DNA of 37,980 nucleotides from Chitinophagales bacterium (GTDB lineage: Bacteria > Bacteroidota > Bacteroidia > Chitinophagales > JADJOU01). The notes under the pieces were generated by a model that did not search any database, was not told the DNA's origin, and worked only from the letters and a program-made list of their open reading frames with translations. The DNA lies in assembly GCA_025455685.1 (NCBI GenBank), contig JALOMB010000008.1:1-37980 (forward strand), given 5' to 3'. A program made the translations under genes and the position numbers. Of the stretch, positions 18,251-26,410 are shown piece by piece; position 1 is the first letter of the stretch, and each line of letters opens with the position of its first letter.

Positions 18251-19474
18251 CTATAGATCACTCATGAAGAGCAAATCAAGATCGATGAATCGCTCATTCA
18301 TAAATTGTGAGAAATGATAATTAGTAATATTGCCATTAAAGACATATACGCCATTTCTAAAACCTTTGGAATTTTGAATGAGATTTTTAATTCCTTGGTT
18401 TTCTATCAAAGCGATTAAGGTATTGGTAAGAATATTGCTTAAAGCAATAGATGCTGTTCTAGATACTCTTGAGGAGATATTTGGAACGCAATAATGAATG
18501 ACATCATAAAGCCTAAAGGTTGGTTCATCATGAGTCGTTAGGCGACTTGTCTCAAAGCAACCACCTTGATCAATAGAAACATCTATGATAACTGAGTTAG
18601 GCATCATTTTAGATATCATATTTTCGGAGATGATTATCGGCGTGCGACCTTTTTTGGCGTGCATGGCTCCGATTACCACATCAGCGTTTAGAAGTTCTTG
18701 AGAGAGTATTTCTGGGGAAATAATAGAAGTAAAAATCCTTTGGTTCAGGTTATTTTGAAGTCTATGAAGTTTATAAATAGAATTGTCAAAAACTTTGACT
18801 GATGCGCCTAACCCTAATGCAATTCGAGCAGCGGTTTCTGCTACAGTACCTGCGCCTAAAATCACTAGTCTAGTATTAGGTACGCCTGCGATCCCTCCGA
18901 AGAGCTTACCAATGCCACCTTGCGAATTACTCAACAACTCAGAAGCAATTTGAACAGCTGAAATTCCAGCGATTTCACTCATTGCTCTTACTATAGGATA
19001 TAATCCCCAATCATCTTGGAGATATTCGTAAGCGATACCAGTGATTTGTTTTTCAATCATTTTTGATACTATCCCTTTTGATAGAGAGGGTAAGTGTAAA
19101 GGAGAAAAGAGAATTTGTCCTTTTTTCATATACTCCAACTCTTCCAAAGAAGGTGGGGTTACTTTTACTACGATGTCAGATTTATAGACTTCTTTAAAAT
19201 CATAAACAATTTCTGCACCAGCCTCTGAATAACTTCTATCATGGTAATTACTGAAGTTGCCAGCACCTGATTCTATGATTACTTTATTGCCTAAATGGAT
19301 AAGGGTTTTCACGGATTCTGGCGTTAAGGCGACTCTATGTTCTTGAAACGTTCTTTCTCTAGGAATACCAATAATAGAATCCCCTTTTACAAAAGTAACT
19401 AAACTCGGTTCTTCTTGTTTAGAAAAATCTAATTTGGTAGCCGCTGCAGGCTCAATGGTTTGATAAATACTCAT
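18251..19474 (-). CDS. ald: Alanine dehydrogenase
   Basis: The enzyme reversibly deaminates L-alanine to pyruvate with NAD+. GIPRERTFQEHRVALTPESV at about residues 36-55 holds substrate-binding Arg and Lys-region residues of the Ald/PNT family. LVILGAGTVAETAARIALGLG is the Rossmann NAD site. The PNT-like fold could in principle be a transhydrogenase alpha subunit, but there is no membrane segment or partner gene. At 407 aa it resembles the Bacteroidota form, longer than the 370-aa Bacillus enzyme. The N-terminal 30 residues are an extension. It starts 5 bp after the small lipoprotein gene. Confidence 0.9.
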   Translation of the reverse strand: MSIYQTIEPAAATKLDFSKQEEPSLVTFVKGDSIIGIPRERTFQEHRVALTPESVKTLIHLGNKVIIESGAGNFSNYHDRSYSEAGAEIVYDFKEVYKSDIVVKVTPPSLEELEYMKKGQILFSPLHLPSLSKGIVSKMIEKQITGIAYEYLQDDWGLYPIVRAMSEIAGISAVQIASELLSNSQGGIGKLFGGIAGVPNTRLVILGAGTVAETAARIALGLGASVKVFDNSIYKLHRLQNNLNQRIFTSIISPEILSQELLNADVVIGAMHAKKGRTPIIISENMISKMMPNSVIIDVSIDQGGCFETSRLTTHDEPTFRLYDVIHYCVPNISSRVSRTASIALSNILTNTLIALIENQGIKNLIQNSKGFRNGVYVFNGNITNYHFSQFMNERFIDLDLLFMSDL

Positions 19475-19479
19475 ATAAT

Positions 19480-19791
19480 TTAGAAAAATGAGGTTTTTTT
19501 GGTAATTTGATTAGGTTTGATATGAACTTCATTAAAGTTATAAATAGAGTTAAAGCTCCCTTGATTGCTATCATGGATATAATGAACTAGTAAACTATTG
19601 AAAAAACCAGTCGTATCTATTTTGTAGTGTATCAAGGTTTTGTTCCATTTAAATCTTTTAAAAGATGTTTGAGTCTCAGGTATTTTCTTTGCATATACAT
19701 TGACGTCATCCACAAAAATATTCAAAGTAAATTCTCTAGAACTACAACCCAGAAATAGGAATCCATAAACAATTAAAATCGTCTTTTTCAT
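19480..19791 (-). CDS. Small predicted lipoprotein of unknown function
   Basis: The 103-aa product starts MKKTILIVYGFLFLGCSS, a type II signal peptide with lipobox LFLGC and Cys at residue 16. The mature part is short, beta-rich and has no motif that I recognise. The gene sits 2 bp after the TonB-dependent receptor and 5 bp before ald. A surface or periplasmic accessory lipoprotein for the receptor is a reasonable inference, but nothing in the sequence proves it. Confidence 0.7.
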   Translation of the reverse strand: MKKTILIVYGFLFLGCSSREFTLNIFVDDVNVYAKKIPETQTSFKRFKWNKTLIHYKIDTTGFFNSLLVHYIHDSNQGSFNSIYNFNEVHIKPNQITKKTSFF

Positions 19792-19793
19792 GT

Positions 19794-21662
19794 TTATTTT
19801 AAAGTTAAGTCAAATCCGATACGTAGAAATCTTCCTGGCATTATAATATGCTCTAAATAAAAATATTCTTGATTCAACATATTATTGATATCCATATATA
19901 TTCTTGTTTTATTTATATTTAGAAAAACTCTAGTATCGACTAAATGAAAATCTTGCCCACTGAGTTGTTGCAGATATCGGTGTGTGAGTTGAACGCCTAT
20001 GAGTTCGTTAAAGCCAGAAACCATGATTTGGTTGACCATTTGGTGACGGGAAGTAAAAATCGGATATTTTGAGTCAGTGAGGGGATTGTCTAGTTGTAAA
20101 AACTGATAACTCGATTGAAATTGCGCTTCACCAAATTCTAAAAACTTTAATTTTTGGGTAGTAAATTTGAATTGAAATCCATATGTATTAACTACAGAAG
20201 CATTTGATGCTTGCCAAAGTCTTCTAGAACTTGTATCGGTATCAAACCAAGTTATAAAATTATCTACGTTTCGCCAAAACCCAAGCCCTTGAATCATAAA
20301 CTTAGGCTTGATATAGCGCAATCCAATATCAAAGGTATGCCCTCTTTCGGCAATTAAATAGGGATTGCCTAGATTGCTTCTATCACTATAGTATAGATCT
20401 GTAAATGAAGGAGCTCTCATACCTCTTGCGACATTTGAAGTCAAAATCAATGAGTTATTTAGGGTATGTGACACAGATAAACCATAGAATAAATCAGTAC
20501 CAAAATCAGAGTTTATATTTAGATATAATGAAGGCTTGAATATCGTTTTCTTTTTAAGATTCCATTGATTTTCAATAAATATACCTTGATTCCATCTTTT
20601 TCTATCGCCTAAATTATTAGACTTGATTTCTTCAGTTCGGAAATCTGCTCCAATTCCTAATTGACCAAGGGCATATTCATAGCCCAAATGCTGCTCAATA
20701 GCAAGGGTCGTCGAATAATGGCGGTTTTGATATACTGATGGGCGAGAAGCGATTAAGGTATATTCATCAAAACCACTTCTAAGATTCACTTTACTATTGC
20801 TTGTCCATTTCTCGCTAAATTTTTTATTGACTTCTGCCTGAAAGAAAAATGTGTTGATTCTTTCTTGAGCATTTCTATCAAAGGGAAATGCAAAAAAATA
20901 CGGCGCTCCCATAGAGGATAAGTTCATCATTGCCAGAAATCTCAAAGCTGTCTGCTCATCTAGTTGATGTTTGGAAGCGAGCATCAATTTAGTCATTTGA
21001 CTTCGGGTATTGAAGCTATGACCTGTGCTCGTATCTACTTGAAAACTAACCTGATATCTGTTTTTTTTATCGCCTACATGTATATTTCCCCATAGCCCTA
21101 CTTGATAATAGAGTTTACCACTTGCTGAGTCATGATTGAAATTACTTGACGCATAGCCCCCTATTTCTACTTCATTGTTATCTTTAGGTTCAATACGATA
21201 GTCGATAACCCCTGCTAATCCGTTATTCCCAATTCTGCTGCTTTGAGCTCCTTGCTGAATAGTAATACCCCGAACTGCGAAAATAGGAAAAGGTAAATTA
21301 TGTACGTTGTGCGCAGTCTGAACATCTGTAATCTTAGAACCGTTTAGGGTTACAGCCACTTGCTCGAAAGTAGAACCCTGAATCGACAAATCTGCTGAGG
21401 TACCATAAGCATTACGTTGAAAAGCCGTTACGCCGCATACGTAATTTAATGCTTCGTTTTGATGAAGTGTAGGAAGTTTTTTAAACTGATCTGATGTGAT
21501 AGAAGTTACATTATGTGGAACTCGAGGGCCATATAATGCTTTAAGTCTATTCTCTGAAATTTTTACAACGCCTAAATTATGTGAATCTTCTGTAATTTTG
21601 TACTGTGCTATGCAAATGTGACTAAAAATTAAAAAATATATAAAAGCTAATCTTTGAATCAT
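19794..21662 (-). CDS. TonB-dependent outer-membrane receptor
   Basis: A signal peptide (residues 1-19, cut after CIAQ) is followed by a possible TonB box around GVVKIS. A plug domain covers about residues 45-155, with SADLSIQGSTFEQVAVTLNG and PIFAVRGITIQQGAQSSRIG as typical plug strands. A 22-strand-type barrel fills the rest, including ANVARGMRAPSF-like and LGNPYLIAERGHTFDIGLRY segments. It lacks the N-terminal carboxypeptidase-regulatory domain and is small (622 aa), more like BtuB or siderophore receptors than SusC. No cobalamin riboswitch is seen upstream and the ligand is unknown. It heads the operon with the small lipoprotein, ald and pabB. Confidence 0.9.
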   Translation of the reverse strand: MIQRLAFIYFLIFSHICIAQYKITEDSHNLGVVKISENRLKALYGPRVPHNVTSITSDQFKKLPTLHQNEALNYVCGVTAFQRNAYGTSADLSIQGSTFEQVAVTLNGSKITDVQTAHNVHNLPFPIFAVRGITIQQGAQSSRIGNNGLAGVIDYRIEPKDNNEVEIGGYASSNFNHDSASGKLYYQVGLWGNIHVGDKKNRYQVSFQVDTSTGHSFNTRSQMTKLMLASKHQLDEQTALRFLAMMNLSSMGAPYFFAFPFDRNAQERINTFFFQAEVNKKFSEKWTSNSKVNLRSGFDEYTLIASRPSVYQNRHYSTTLAIEQHLGYEYALGQLGIGADFRTEEIKSNNLGDRKRWNQGIFIENQWNLKKKTIFKPSLYLNINSDFGTDLFYGLSVSHTLNNSLILTSNVARGMRAPSFTDLYYSDRSNLGNPYLIAERGHTFDIGLRYIKPKFMIQGLGFWRNVDNFITWFDTDTSSRRLWQASNASVVNTYGFQFKFTTQKLKFLEFGEAQFQSSYQFLQLDNPLTDSKYPIFTSRHQMVNQIMVSGFNELIGVQLTHRYLQQLSGQDFHLVDTRVFLNINKTRIYMDINNMLNQEYFYLEHIIMPGRFLRIGFDLTLK

Positions 21663-21675
21663 AATATTTTTTTGA

Positions 21676-21683
21676 CAAAGATA
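21676..21683 (-). promoter_or_regulatory. Probable -7 element for the TonB receptor operon
   Basis: The minus strand reads TATCTTTG (TAnnTTTG) 13 bases upstream of the receptor ATG, between the DUF3078 terminator and the gene. The leader would be only a few bases long. No clear -33 TTG was found. Confidence 0.55.
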
Positions 21684-21707
21684 ATGATTTTAAAGTCATT
21701 AAATATT

Positions 21708-21738
21708 AAAAAAAAACTGCACGCAGCGTGCAGTTTTT
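21708..21738 (-). terminator. Strong intrinsic terminator after DUF3078
   Basis: AAAAACTGCAC-GCAGC-GTGCAGTTTTT is a perfect 11-bp inverted repeat with a 5-base loop. On the minus strand it is followed by a run of nine T residues in total. It lies 26 bases past the DUF3078 stop. On the plus strand the hairpin also has a T5 tail, but no plus-strand gene ends here. Confidence 0.9.
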
Positions 21739-21763
21739 ACTTCAAATAAGTCAAATAAAAGGT

Positions 21764-22786
21764 TTAAAAGCCATATACCAAACCTGCTCCAATTGTTTGA
21801 TTTACTTGAAGTGCAGGTCGATTTCTTCCTGTGGTTCTATCCAAAGTTCGAATATCGTCATCATAAATAATCCATAAACCAGCATTTAAACTAAGATGTT
21901 TATTAACCTTATAGATCAAATTGTTTTGCCAATTCACATCTACATTAAATCTTCTTGTATTTCCTAAAGGATCTCTATCACTGCGAAAGAAATTATTAAA
22001 AAGAACCAATCTAGATTTAAAAAACAAATTAGGTATGATTTCTTTATCAAATTCAGCATCTATCCTAGTTCCATATTCACCTCTTACTTTCTCACCTTTA
22101 GCATTCCCGAAGCTACCCCCTTCTATATTAACCAATGAATCATGAAGCACAAAAGTATATTTGGCAGCAAGTGGAGAAAATAATACTCTAAAATACGATA
22201 CAGGCTGATAAGTCAGACCTGGCGCTAGTTCCAAAAAGCCGGGTGAGAAGAAGTCTGAAATAATTAAATTAGTATTGGCTGGATTAGCCGTGACGAAAAA
22301 TTGTGACCTAAGCATAAAATTGAAAGATAAAAACCAATGTTTTTTCCATTTGTATGAATAGTTTGAAGACAATTGCCAAAGATCTTTGTTTTTAGTGAGC
22401 GGATATTCGATGTCCTTTACGGCATCGTAATTCTTAACAAATGAAACAGCGCCATCGAAGGTATTATCCCAAGTATGCTTATCTTTATTATAAATTGCTT
22501 TGAAAAAACCTAAAGCACCAAATGAAAAATTATCAAATCCTCCTGCAGCCCAATTGGTCAAAGTAGTTTGTAATATATTACCTGATATGTGACCTTTGAA
22601 AGTCCAATTTGGTTGTGGAGGCTTAATCGATGCCTCCATTGCGTTGAGTTCAGATTCAATCTCAGCTTTTTTAGCTTTTAGGGCTGTTATTTTTGCTTTG
22701 ACATCTGTGGGATCATTTTGAGCCTTTACTTCACAATAAGTAAAAATCAAAAACAAGGTCGATAGAAATAAGATATGTTTTGTCAT
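21764..22786 (-). CDS. DUF3078 family outer-membrane protein
   Basis: The family is a Bacteroidota-specific putative outer-membrane barrel. After the signal peptide (MTKHILFLSTLFLIFTY, cut near VKAQ) comes a short coiled coil (ALKAKKAEIESELNAMEA). The DUF3078 core begins NWTFKGHISGNILQTTLTNW and continues WAAGGFDNFS. Repeated aromatic-rich strands suggest a barrel of about 14 strands. The track start at 22804 overlaps the rpsA stop. The ATG at 22786 gives a clean signal peptide and a 10-bp gap. It appears cotranscribed with rpsA and ends at the terminator at 21708-21738. The function is unknown. Confidence 0.82.
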   Translation of the reverse strand: MTKHILFLSTLFLIFTYCEVKAQNDPTDVKAKITALKAKKAEIESELNAMEASIKPPQPNWTFKGHISGNILQTTLTNWAAGGFDNFSFGALGFFKAIYNKDKHTWDNTFDGAVSFVKNYDAVKDIEYPLTKNKDLWQLSSNYSYKWKKHWFLSFNFMLRSQFFVTANPANTNLIISDFFSPGFLELAPGLTYQPVSYFRVLFSPLAAKYTFVLHDSLVNIEGGSFGNAKGEKVRGEYGTRIDAEFDKEIIPNLFFKSRLVLFNNFFRSDRDPLGNTRRFNVDVNWQNNLIYKVNKHLSLNAGLWIIYDDDIRTLDRTTGRNRPALQVNQTIGAGLVYGF

Positions 22787-22796
22787 AAAATTAATA

Positions 22797-24617
22797 CTAT
22801 TCATTTTCGTCGTTATTATTCATTTTTTCTTTGAGCTGCTGAAGCGCATCTAAATCACCCAAGGTAGATTTATCAATTGATTGGTTGATTTTCTTGACGC
22901 TTTTTTTAGTTTGTTCTATTTCAGCTTTCTTGTCGGCTTTTTCTTTGTATATCTCTTCGGATTTTGCTTCTTCCCATATTTTAGAGTGTGATACCATGAT
23001 TTTTCTATCAGATTTGTCAAATTCTAGAATTTTGAAATCATAAGAATTACCGACTTCTACATTTTCTCCATTTTCTAGTCGAGCATGTTTATTGGGTGAA
23101 AATGCCTGAAGAAATCCTTCAAACATTACTTCAAATCCTTTCTCATCTTTTTTAATTACTTCGCCTTTGTGTATTGTACCTGCTCTATAATCGCTCTCAT
23201 ATGTATCCCATGGATCAGACTCTAGCTGTTTGTGTCCAAGAGAAATTTTTCTTCTTTCACTATCCACTTCTAAGATAACTACATCTAGTTCATCGCCTAC
23301 TTTAGCAAACTCACTTGGATGATTGAATTTCTTGACCCAACTTAAATCACTTATCCTCATCATACCGCCCATAGAGTCAGCGAGTTCGATAAATAATCCA
23401 TAATTAGTGATGTGCTTAACGATTCCTTTATGCTTAGAGCCTATTTTAAATTGTTCTGTGAGTTTATCCCAAGGATCTTCTTGAAGTTGTTTGATAGACA
23501 AGCTCATTTTACGTTCTTCTACATCGACAGTTATAATTTTTGCTTCATGAGTATCGCCAATTTTGAAGAATTCTTTGCTATTAATTGGTTGATTGCTCCA
23601 AGTAACTTCAGAAACATGTATTAAACCTTCTACACCGGGTTGAATTTCTAAAAATACGCCATAATCTTCTACATTGACTACTTTGCCTTTGACTATTTCA
23701 CCTACATTGAGTTTGTCGCCCATAGACTCCCAAGGATGCGCAGTGAGTTGTTTTAAACCTAGAGAGATTCTCTTTTTAGTATCATCAAAATCTAAAATAA
23801 CTACATTGATTTTTTCATTTAAGCTCAATACTTCAGACGGATGATTTATCCTACCCCATGAAATATCAGTAATATAGAGCAATCCATCGATTCCACCTAA
23901 ATCCAAAAATGCACCAAAGTCTGTAATATTCTTGATGACACCTTCCATAATTTGTCCTCTTTCAAGTTTACCAATGATTTCTGCTCTTTGATCTTCAATG
24001 TCAGCTTCGATAATTGCTTTGTGAGACACAACAGCATTTTTGATCAATTCATTGATTTTGACTACTTTTAAGTCCATTGTTTTGCCGACATATTGGTCAT
24101 AGTCTGTAATTGGTTTGACATCTATTTGGCTACCAGGAAGGAAAGTCTCTAAATCAAAAACTTTTACGATTAAACCACCTTTAGTTTTAGAGGTGATAAG
24201 TCCTGTGACAATCGTTTCATTTTGATGAGCTTCTTTAATTTTTTCCCAAGAAATGAGAATTGAAGCGTTTTTGCGAGAGAGCAATAAATGACCGTTTCTG
24301 TCTTCCTTGCTCACGACATATACTTGGTAACGCTGACCTAAAGCGATTTCTTCGATGTCTCTAAATTCTGAAAGGGGAATCATACCATCAGATTTTGAGC
24401 CAAGGCTCATGATTACATCAGATTTGGTAATTCCTACTACTTCTGCTTCTACAATATCATTATCTTCAAATGTTTTCAAGGAATTTGCATATTGCTCATC
24501 CAAGGATTTTATTTCTTCTTTTGAATAATTAGTTTGATTTTTTTTGTTGATTGACCAATCAAAGTCATCGTGTGCTGTCTTAAAGCTGTTTGTGTAATTT
24601 GGTTCCAAAATCTCCAA
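22797..24617 (-). CDS. rpsA: 30S ribosomal protein S1
   Basis: bS1 binds mRNA and helps it dock on the 30S subunit. Six S1 (OB-fold) repeats can be counted: the first two are divergent (about residues 50-120 and 135-205). Repeats three to five are canonical, with TDFGAFLDLGGIDGLLYITD, EDYGVFLEIQPGVEGLIHVS and TNYGLFIELADSMGGMMRIS. The sixth is degenerate. PWESM, PWDKL and PWDTY mark the ends of consecutive repeats. Length 606 aa fits. No ATG is available: an in-frame stop lies two codons upstream of TTG 24617, and the next Met is in repeat one. So it starts at a TTG. A TAnnTTTG promoter lies just upstream. Confidence 0.95.
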   Translation of the reverse strand: MEILEPNYTNSFKTAHDDFDWSINKKNQTNYSKEEIKSLDEQYANSLKTFEDNDIVEAEVVGITKSDVIMSLGSKSDGMIPLSEFRDIEEIALGQRYQVYVVSKEDRNGHLLLSRKNASILISWEKIKEAHQNETIVTGLITSKTKGGLIVKVFDLETFLPGSQIDVKPITDYDQYVGKTMDLKVVKINELIKNAVVSHKAIIEADIEDQRAEIIGKLERGQIMEGVIKNITDFGAFLDLGGIDGLLYITDISWGRINHPSEVLSLNEKINVVILDFDDTKKRISLGLKQLTAHPWESMGDKLNVGEIVKGKVVNVEDYGVFLEIQPGVEGLIHVSEVTWSNQPINSKEFFKIGDTHEAKIITVDVEERKMSLSIKQLQEDPWDKLTEQFKIGSKHKGIVKHITNYGLFIELADSMGGMMRISDLSWVKKFNHPSEFAKVGDELDVVILEVDSERRKISLGHKQLESDPWDTYESDYRAGTIHKGEVIKKDEKGFEVMFEGFLQAFSPNKHARLENGENVEVGNSYDFKILEFDKSDRKIMVSHSKIWEEAKSEEIYKEKADKKAEIEQTKKSVKKINQSIDKSTLGDLDALQQLKEKMNNNDENE

Positions 24618-24647
24618 GGTTTAAAAGGTTAAAAAATAATTAGGGTG

Positions 24648-24655
24648 CAAATATA
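24648..24655 (-). promoter_or_regulatory. Probable -7 element for rpsA
   Basis: The minus strand reads TATATTTG followed by C, matching TAnnTTTGC, about 30 bases before the TTG start of rpsA. The upstream side is a long A/T-rich stretch, common for strong promoters but without a clear -33 TTG. Confidence 0.6.
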
Positions 24656-24686
24656 GTTTTTTTTTATTTATTTTATAGTTTTTTTT

Positions 24687-24694
24687 TATCATTG
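24687..24694 (+). promoter_or_regulatory. Weak -7-like element upstream of the Sua5/TsaC gene
   Basis: TATCATTG differs from TAnnTTTG at one base. It lies 21 bases before the ATG at 24716. It overlaps the TTG that the ORF track used as a start, which argues for the downstream ATG. Confidence 0.35.
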
Positions 24695-24715
24695 CACTTT
24701 AAATTTTCTATTATA

Positions 24716-25282
24716 ATGACGAAATACTTTGATGATATATCTGAAATCGCCCGCGCCTTAAACAGAGGAGAGATAGGCCTTGTTCCTACGGATACGCTTT
24801 ATGGATTGAGTTGTGATGCCACAAATCTTAAAGCCATAGACAGACTTAAATTGCTTAAACATAGAAGTCCAAATAAAAGTCTCATTGTGCTTTTTCGTGA
24901 TGAAACGCATGTTTTGTCATACTTTGATATAGATTCAGAAGAATTTTATAATTTTTGGAAGCCTACAAGTGTGCCCACTAGTTTCTTGTTGCCCAATAAG
25001 TTTAAACTACCAGTTTCAGCGCTTACCGCTAATGAATATATAGCAATTCGCATTCCTAATGCTAATTCTTTTTTGACACAACTCTGGCGATTTATCGATT
25101 TTCCGATTGTATCGACCTCAGCTAATTTTAGTGGCGAGCCAACTGCTTTGTCTCTTCATGAAGTAGATCCGCGCTTAAAGGATTCTGTTGATTTTATTGT
25201 AGATGACCGCTATGACTCAGGTACTAAGTCTGCTTCGGAGTTATATCAATATTTAGATAAGGAATGGAAACGCTTACGTTAG
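24716..25282 (+). CDS. Sua5/YciO/YrdC family protein (threonylcarbamoyl-AMP synthase-like)
   Basis: The TsaC/Sua5 fold makes threonylcarbamoyl-AMP from Thr, bicarbonate and ATP, the first step to t6A37 in tRNA. PTDTLYGL (residues 24-31), KHRSPNKSL (48-56) and STSANFSGEPTA are the conserved substrate loops. The KxR-S pattern of the active site is present as KHRSPNKS. Length 188 aa fits the short TsaC/YciO type without the Sua5 C-terminal domain. The track start is a TTG inside the promoter region; ATG 24716 (MTKYFDDI) is preferred. YciO-type paralogues can have other roles, so TsaC identity is likely but unproven. It complements mtaB in the t6A to ms2t6A route. Confidence 0.82.
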   Translation: MTKYFDDISEIARALNRGEIGLVPTDTLYGLSCDATNLKAIDRLKLLKHRSPNKSLIVLFRDETHVLSYFDIDSEEFYNFWKPTSVPTSFLLPNKFKLPVSALTANEYIAIRIPNANSFLTQLWRFIDFPIVSTSANFSGEPTALSLHEVDPRLKDSVDFIVDDRYDSGTKSASELYQYLDKEWKRLR

Positions 25283-25308
25283 GGGAGATTTTTTTAAATA
25301 CAGATTCG

Positions 25309-25848
25309 CTAATAAGTAGTCTTCGTATTATACAATCCAAGTTTACCATAGAATTCTTGATAACCTTGGCTATTTGGATATAATTTAAAGTTCATCGATA
25401 AACTTATTGTATCATTTTTTATTTCGACACAAATTGGTCCAGCACCTTTGATTTCTCCAAATTCTTGGCTTAAATCAGGTTCTTTAAAAATTTTAAAAAC
25501 AGCTGCTTGTTTGATGTTGTCATAGAACATTGCTTTTTCCTTTTCTTCTAAATGGCGATAGATCATTACTTTTCCAGTTTCAAGCGGTTTAGCGTCATCT
25601 CTGTAAATTTGAATCAAATACTTGTTAGAATCTATCTTTGAACTCGTTTTAATGGTGTAGATATTATTTTGGAAATTTACAGAATCTATGTTGTATTCTA
25701 TCAAATCTGATTCGTGCATGGTCAAACCATAGTACTTTTCTACGATACATGGACTTGCATCGATAGCTATTTCTTTTTCTTTTAGACAAGAAATAGAACC
25801 TAACATCAAAAGGAAAAGGAAACTGAAGACCAGAATTAAATTGTTCAT
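25309..25848 (-). CDS. Predicted lipoprotein of unknown function
   Basis: The 179-aa product begins MNNLILVFSFLFLLMLGSISC, a type II signal peptide with Cys at residue 21. The mature part is beta-rich and has three further cysteine-poor segments that I cannot assign to a family. The gene starts 30 bp after the umuD-like gene on the same strand and no promoter is visible between them. This is the position where umuC would be expected, but the product bears no relation to a DNA polymerase. Confidence 0.7.
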   Translation of the reverse strand: MNNLILVFSFLFLLMLGSISCLKEKEIAIDASPCIVEKYYGLTMHESDLIEYNIDSVNFQNNIYTIKTSSKIDSNKYLIQIYRDDAKPLETGKVMIYRHLEEKEKAMFYDNIKQAAVFKIFKEPDLSQEFGEIKGAGPICVEIKNDTISLSMNFKLYPNSQGYQEFYGKLGLYNTKTTY

Positions 25849-25878
25849 TTTTTCATATAATTAATTAAAAAAATCAAG

Positions 25879-26331
25879 CTATACCAAAGGCTTTATGACA
25901 TAAGTGACGATTCCCCAAATCATGAAGTCTCTATCTTCAGTGACTTGTATCGGTTCGTAAGCTTCATTTTCTGGCATAAGCCAAATGTCATTTCCTTTGA
26001 TATGAATTCGTTTTGCCGTAAATTCATTATCAATAATACATACTGCGATTTTGCCATGAGCTGCATCGAGACTTTTATCTATAATGAGCAAATCTCCATC
26101 GTCAATTCCAGCATTCTTCATTGAAAATCCTTTGACTCGACCATAAAAAGTCGCAGAAGGATGTTTGATTAAGTGCTTGTTTAAATCAATAGTCAAATCA
26201 ATGAAATCTAATGCCGGCGAAGGAAATCCTGCACTAATTCCAGCCTCAATATAGGGCAATTCCAAACTAGTATTAAGATTGGCAGAATAAATGTCTATAT
26301 GGAGACCTTGATGGATTTTTAATGCATTCAT
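25879..26331 (-). CDS. umuD: UmuD-like S24 peptidase, orphan
   Basis: This resembles the self-cleaving UmuD subunit of translesion polymerase V. The cleavage site AGFPSP falls at Ala34-Gly35. The nucleophile Ser is in GFSM (Ser70) and the general base Lys in EFTAKRI (Lys107). Spacing from Gly35 to Ser70 to Lys107 is 35 and 37 residues. These match E. coli UmuD exactly (Gly25, Ser60, Lys97). The track start is a TTG; ATG 26331 gives 150 aa. No DNA-binding domain is present, so it is not LexA. umuC does not follow; a lipoprotein gene does. A TAnnTTTG promoter is upstream. Confidence 0.9.
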   Translation of the reverse strand: MNALKIHQGLHIDIYSANLNTSLELPYIEAGISAGFPSPALDFIDLTIDLNKHLIKHPSATFYGRVKGFSMKNAGIDDGDLLIIDKSLDAAHGKIAVCIIDNEFTAKRIHIKGNDIWLMPENEAYEPIQVTEDRDFMIWGIVTYVIKPLV

Positions 26332-26347
26332 AAGCAATTAATATTCA

Positions 26348-26355
26348 CAAAGATA
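26348..26355 (-). promoter_or_regulatory. Probable -7 element for the umuD-like gene
   Basis: The minus strand reads TATCTTTG, a full TAnnTTTG match 17 bases before the ATG at 26331. I saw no obvious palindromic LexA-type operator overlapping it. Confidence 0.55.
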
Positions 26356-26386
26356 ATTCTTTTCACTTTATTTTAAGATAATTTTT

Positions 26387-26394
26387 TAGTTTTG
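26387..26394 (+). promoter_or_regulatory. Probable -7 element for the divergent hypothetical gene
   Basis: TAGTTTTG followed by C fits TAnnTTTGC and lies 17 bases before the ATG at 26411. It is back to back with the umuD promoter. Confidence 0.5.
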
Positions 26395-26410
26395 CTGCAA
26401 ATTAACCCAA

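Noticed and set aside
21708-21738. Hairpin before the TonB receptor gene as a cobalamin riboswitch or attenuator
   Set aside because: The gap is too short for the riboswitch and lacks its conserved boxes. The hairpin with T-run reads as the terminator of the upstream DUF3078 gene.
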